This document shows, piece after piece, positions 63,498 through 64,000 of a DNA stretch of 64,000 nt. A program made the position numbers and the translations under genes. Below the pieces are notes generated by a model, which was given only the letters and a program-made list of their open reading frames with translations, was not told the DNA's origin and ran no database searches. Every line of letters starts with the position of its first letter. Positions within the stretch are counted from its first letter, which is position 1. The DNA comes from Marinoscillum sp. MHG1-6 (GTDB taxonomy: Bacteria > Bacteroidota > Bacteroidia > Cytophagales > Cyclobacteriaceae): the NCBI RefSeq assembly GCF_024714475.1, contig NZ_JAMZMI010000003.1, forward strand, positions 186,001 to 250,000, given 5' to 3'.

Positions 63498-64000
63498 GTC
63501 GTTCGAACAGAAGAGAATTTCTCAAGAAAATGGGCCTCACCACTGCGGGAACATTGATCGTCCCTGCTTTCCTTCAGGCCAACTCGCGCATTCTTCAACC
63601 AAACGGAAAGCGACTGGTAGTTATTCAGCTTTCGGGTGGTAACGACGGGTTAAATACGATCATTCCCTATCGAAATGAATTGCTCTACAGTCTGCGTCCT
63701 CAACTGGCTCCAGATACAGATCAGGTACTGAAGCTTACAGATGACGCAGGGCTGAATGGAAATATGACGGGTTTCAGAGCCTTGTTTGACGAAGGAGACA
63801 TCTGCATTTTGAATAGTGTTGGATATCCTAACCCGAACAGATCCCACTTCAGATCCATGGATATCTGGCAAACCGCCAGTAGTTCCAATGAATACTTGAG
63901 TACCGGGTGGCTCGGTCGCTACCTGGACAGTGAATGTAGCCCCGATAAGGAAATCACGGCCGTAGAGATCAACAATATCCTGAGCCTGGCAATGAAGGGT
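63491..64000 (+). CDS. DUF1501 family protein (partial, runs off the window)
   Basis: Starts MLGRSNRREFLKKMGLTTAGTLIVPAFLQAN, a Tat-type signal in which RREFLKK holds the twin arginine. Then LVVIQLSGGNDGLNTIIPY, IPYRNELLYSLRPQLAP-like and HFRSMDIWQTASSS, typical of DUF1501 (an alkaline-phosphatase-fold, sulfatase-like superfamily). Only the first 170 codons are present. It overlaps the DUF1800 stop by 7 bases, so the two are translationally coupled. Exported folded through the Tat system, by inference. Confidence 0.92.
   Translation, partial: MLGRSNRREFLKKMGLTTAGTLIVPAFLQANSRILQPNGKRLVVIQLSGGNDGLNTIIPYRNELLYSLRPQLAPDTDQVLKLTDDAGLNGNMTGFRALFDEGDICILNSVGYPNPNRSHFRSMDIWQTASSSNEYLSTGWLGRYLDSECSPDKEITAVEINNILSLAMKG

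Overview
The window looks like a chromosomal piece of an aerobic, probably marine, Bacteroidota bacterium of the Cytophagales type. The signs are a SusC/SusD pair with a hybrid two-component regulator, Por-type (T9SS) C-terminal sorting domains on secreted enzymes, LytTR regulators, a DUF5777 barrel protein, a DUF1800/DUF1501 pair, and many Cys-type sulfatases. The genus is inferred only loosely and was not tested by any search.

Layout. Positions 1-14500 are ordinary chromosome: a gene tail, an M42 aminopeptidase, tRNA-Leu(GAG), a LytS/LytTR-like signalling pair, a DUF5777 barrel with a di-haem cytochrome c, a fatty acid desaturase, an ECF sigma factor, TruC, a lone receiver, a TPR histidine kinase coupled to a small unknown protein, a repeat-rich gap, an orphan ABC ATPase and an aldo/keto reductase. 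Positions 14600-22400 hold what reads as a self-contained sigma-54 regulon: a DUF4382 lipoprotein, two small unknowns, a hybrid kinase with an Hpt domain, and an NtrC-type activator, followed by an envelope operon (barrel protein, 29-residue membrane peptide, coiled-coil lipoprotein). The same palindrome followed by the same sigma-54-like promoter precedes both operons. A TolB-like/TPR protein follows.

Positions 24272-61964 are a large polysaccharide utilisation locus (PUL). It contains a lipoprotein formylglycine-generating enzyme, seven Cys-type sulfatases, two GH10 enzymes (one fused behind a sulfatase in a single 1156-residue chain), a modular GH5, a GH3, an esterase, a surface lipoprotein, SusD, SusC and a 1360-residue hybrid two-component system. 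The main operon runs leftward from susC (57678) to a sulfatase ending at 37580. A second leftward block (34828-29262) and a rightward pair (25859-28967) lie beyond a 2.7 kb repeat-rich stretch that contains a cupin gene broken by a stop codon. The gene content suggests depolymerisation of a sulfated, probably acylated xylan-like glycan: outer-surface GH10/GH5 cutting, desulfation by enzymes matured by the local FGE, import by SusCD, and final exo-hydrolysis by GH3. The substrate is inference.

The right end carries DUF1800 and the start of DUF1501. The most unusual items are the sulfatase-CBM-GH10-CBM fusion, two GH10s that share an altered active-site strand, the paired palindrome/sigma-54 promoters, a candidate structured RNA at 25403-25582, and several dispersed hairpin repeat families, one with a 14-bp unit amplified in tandem.
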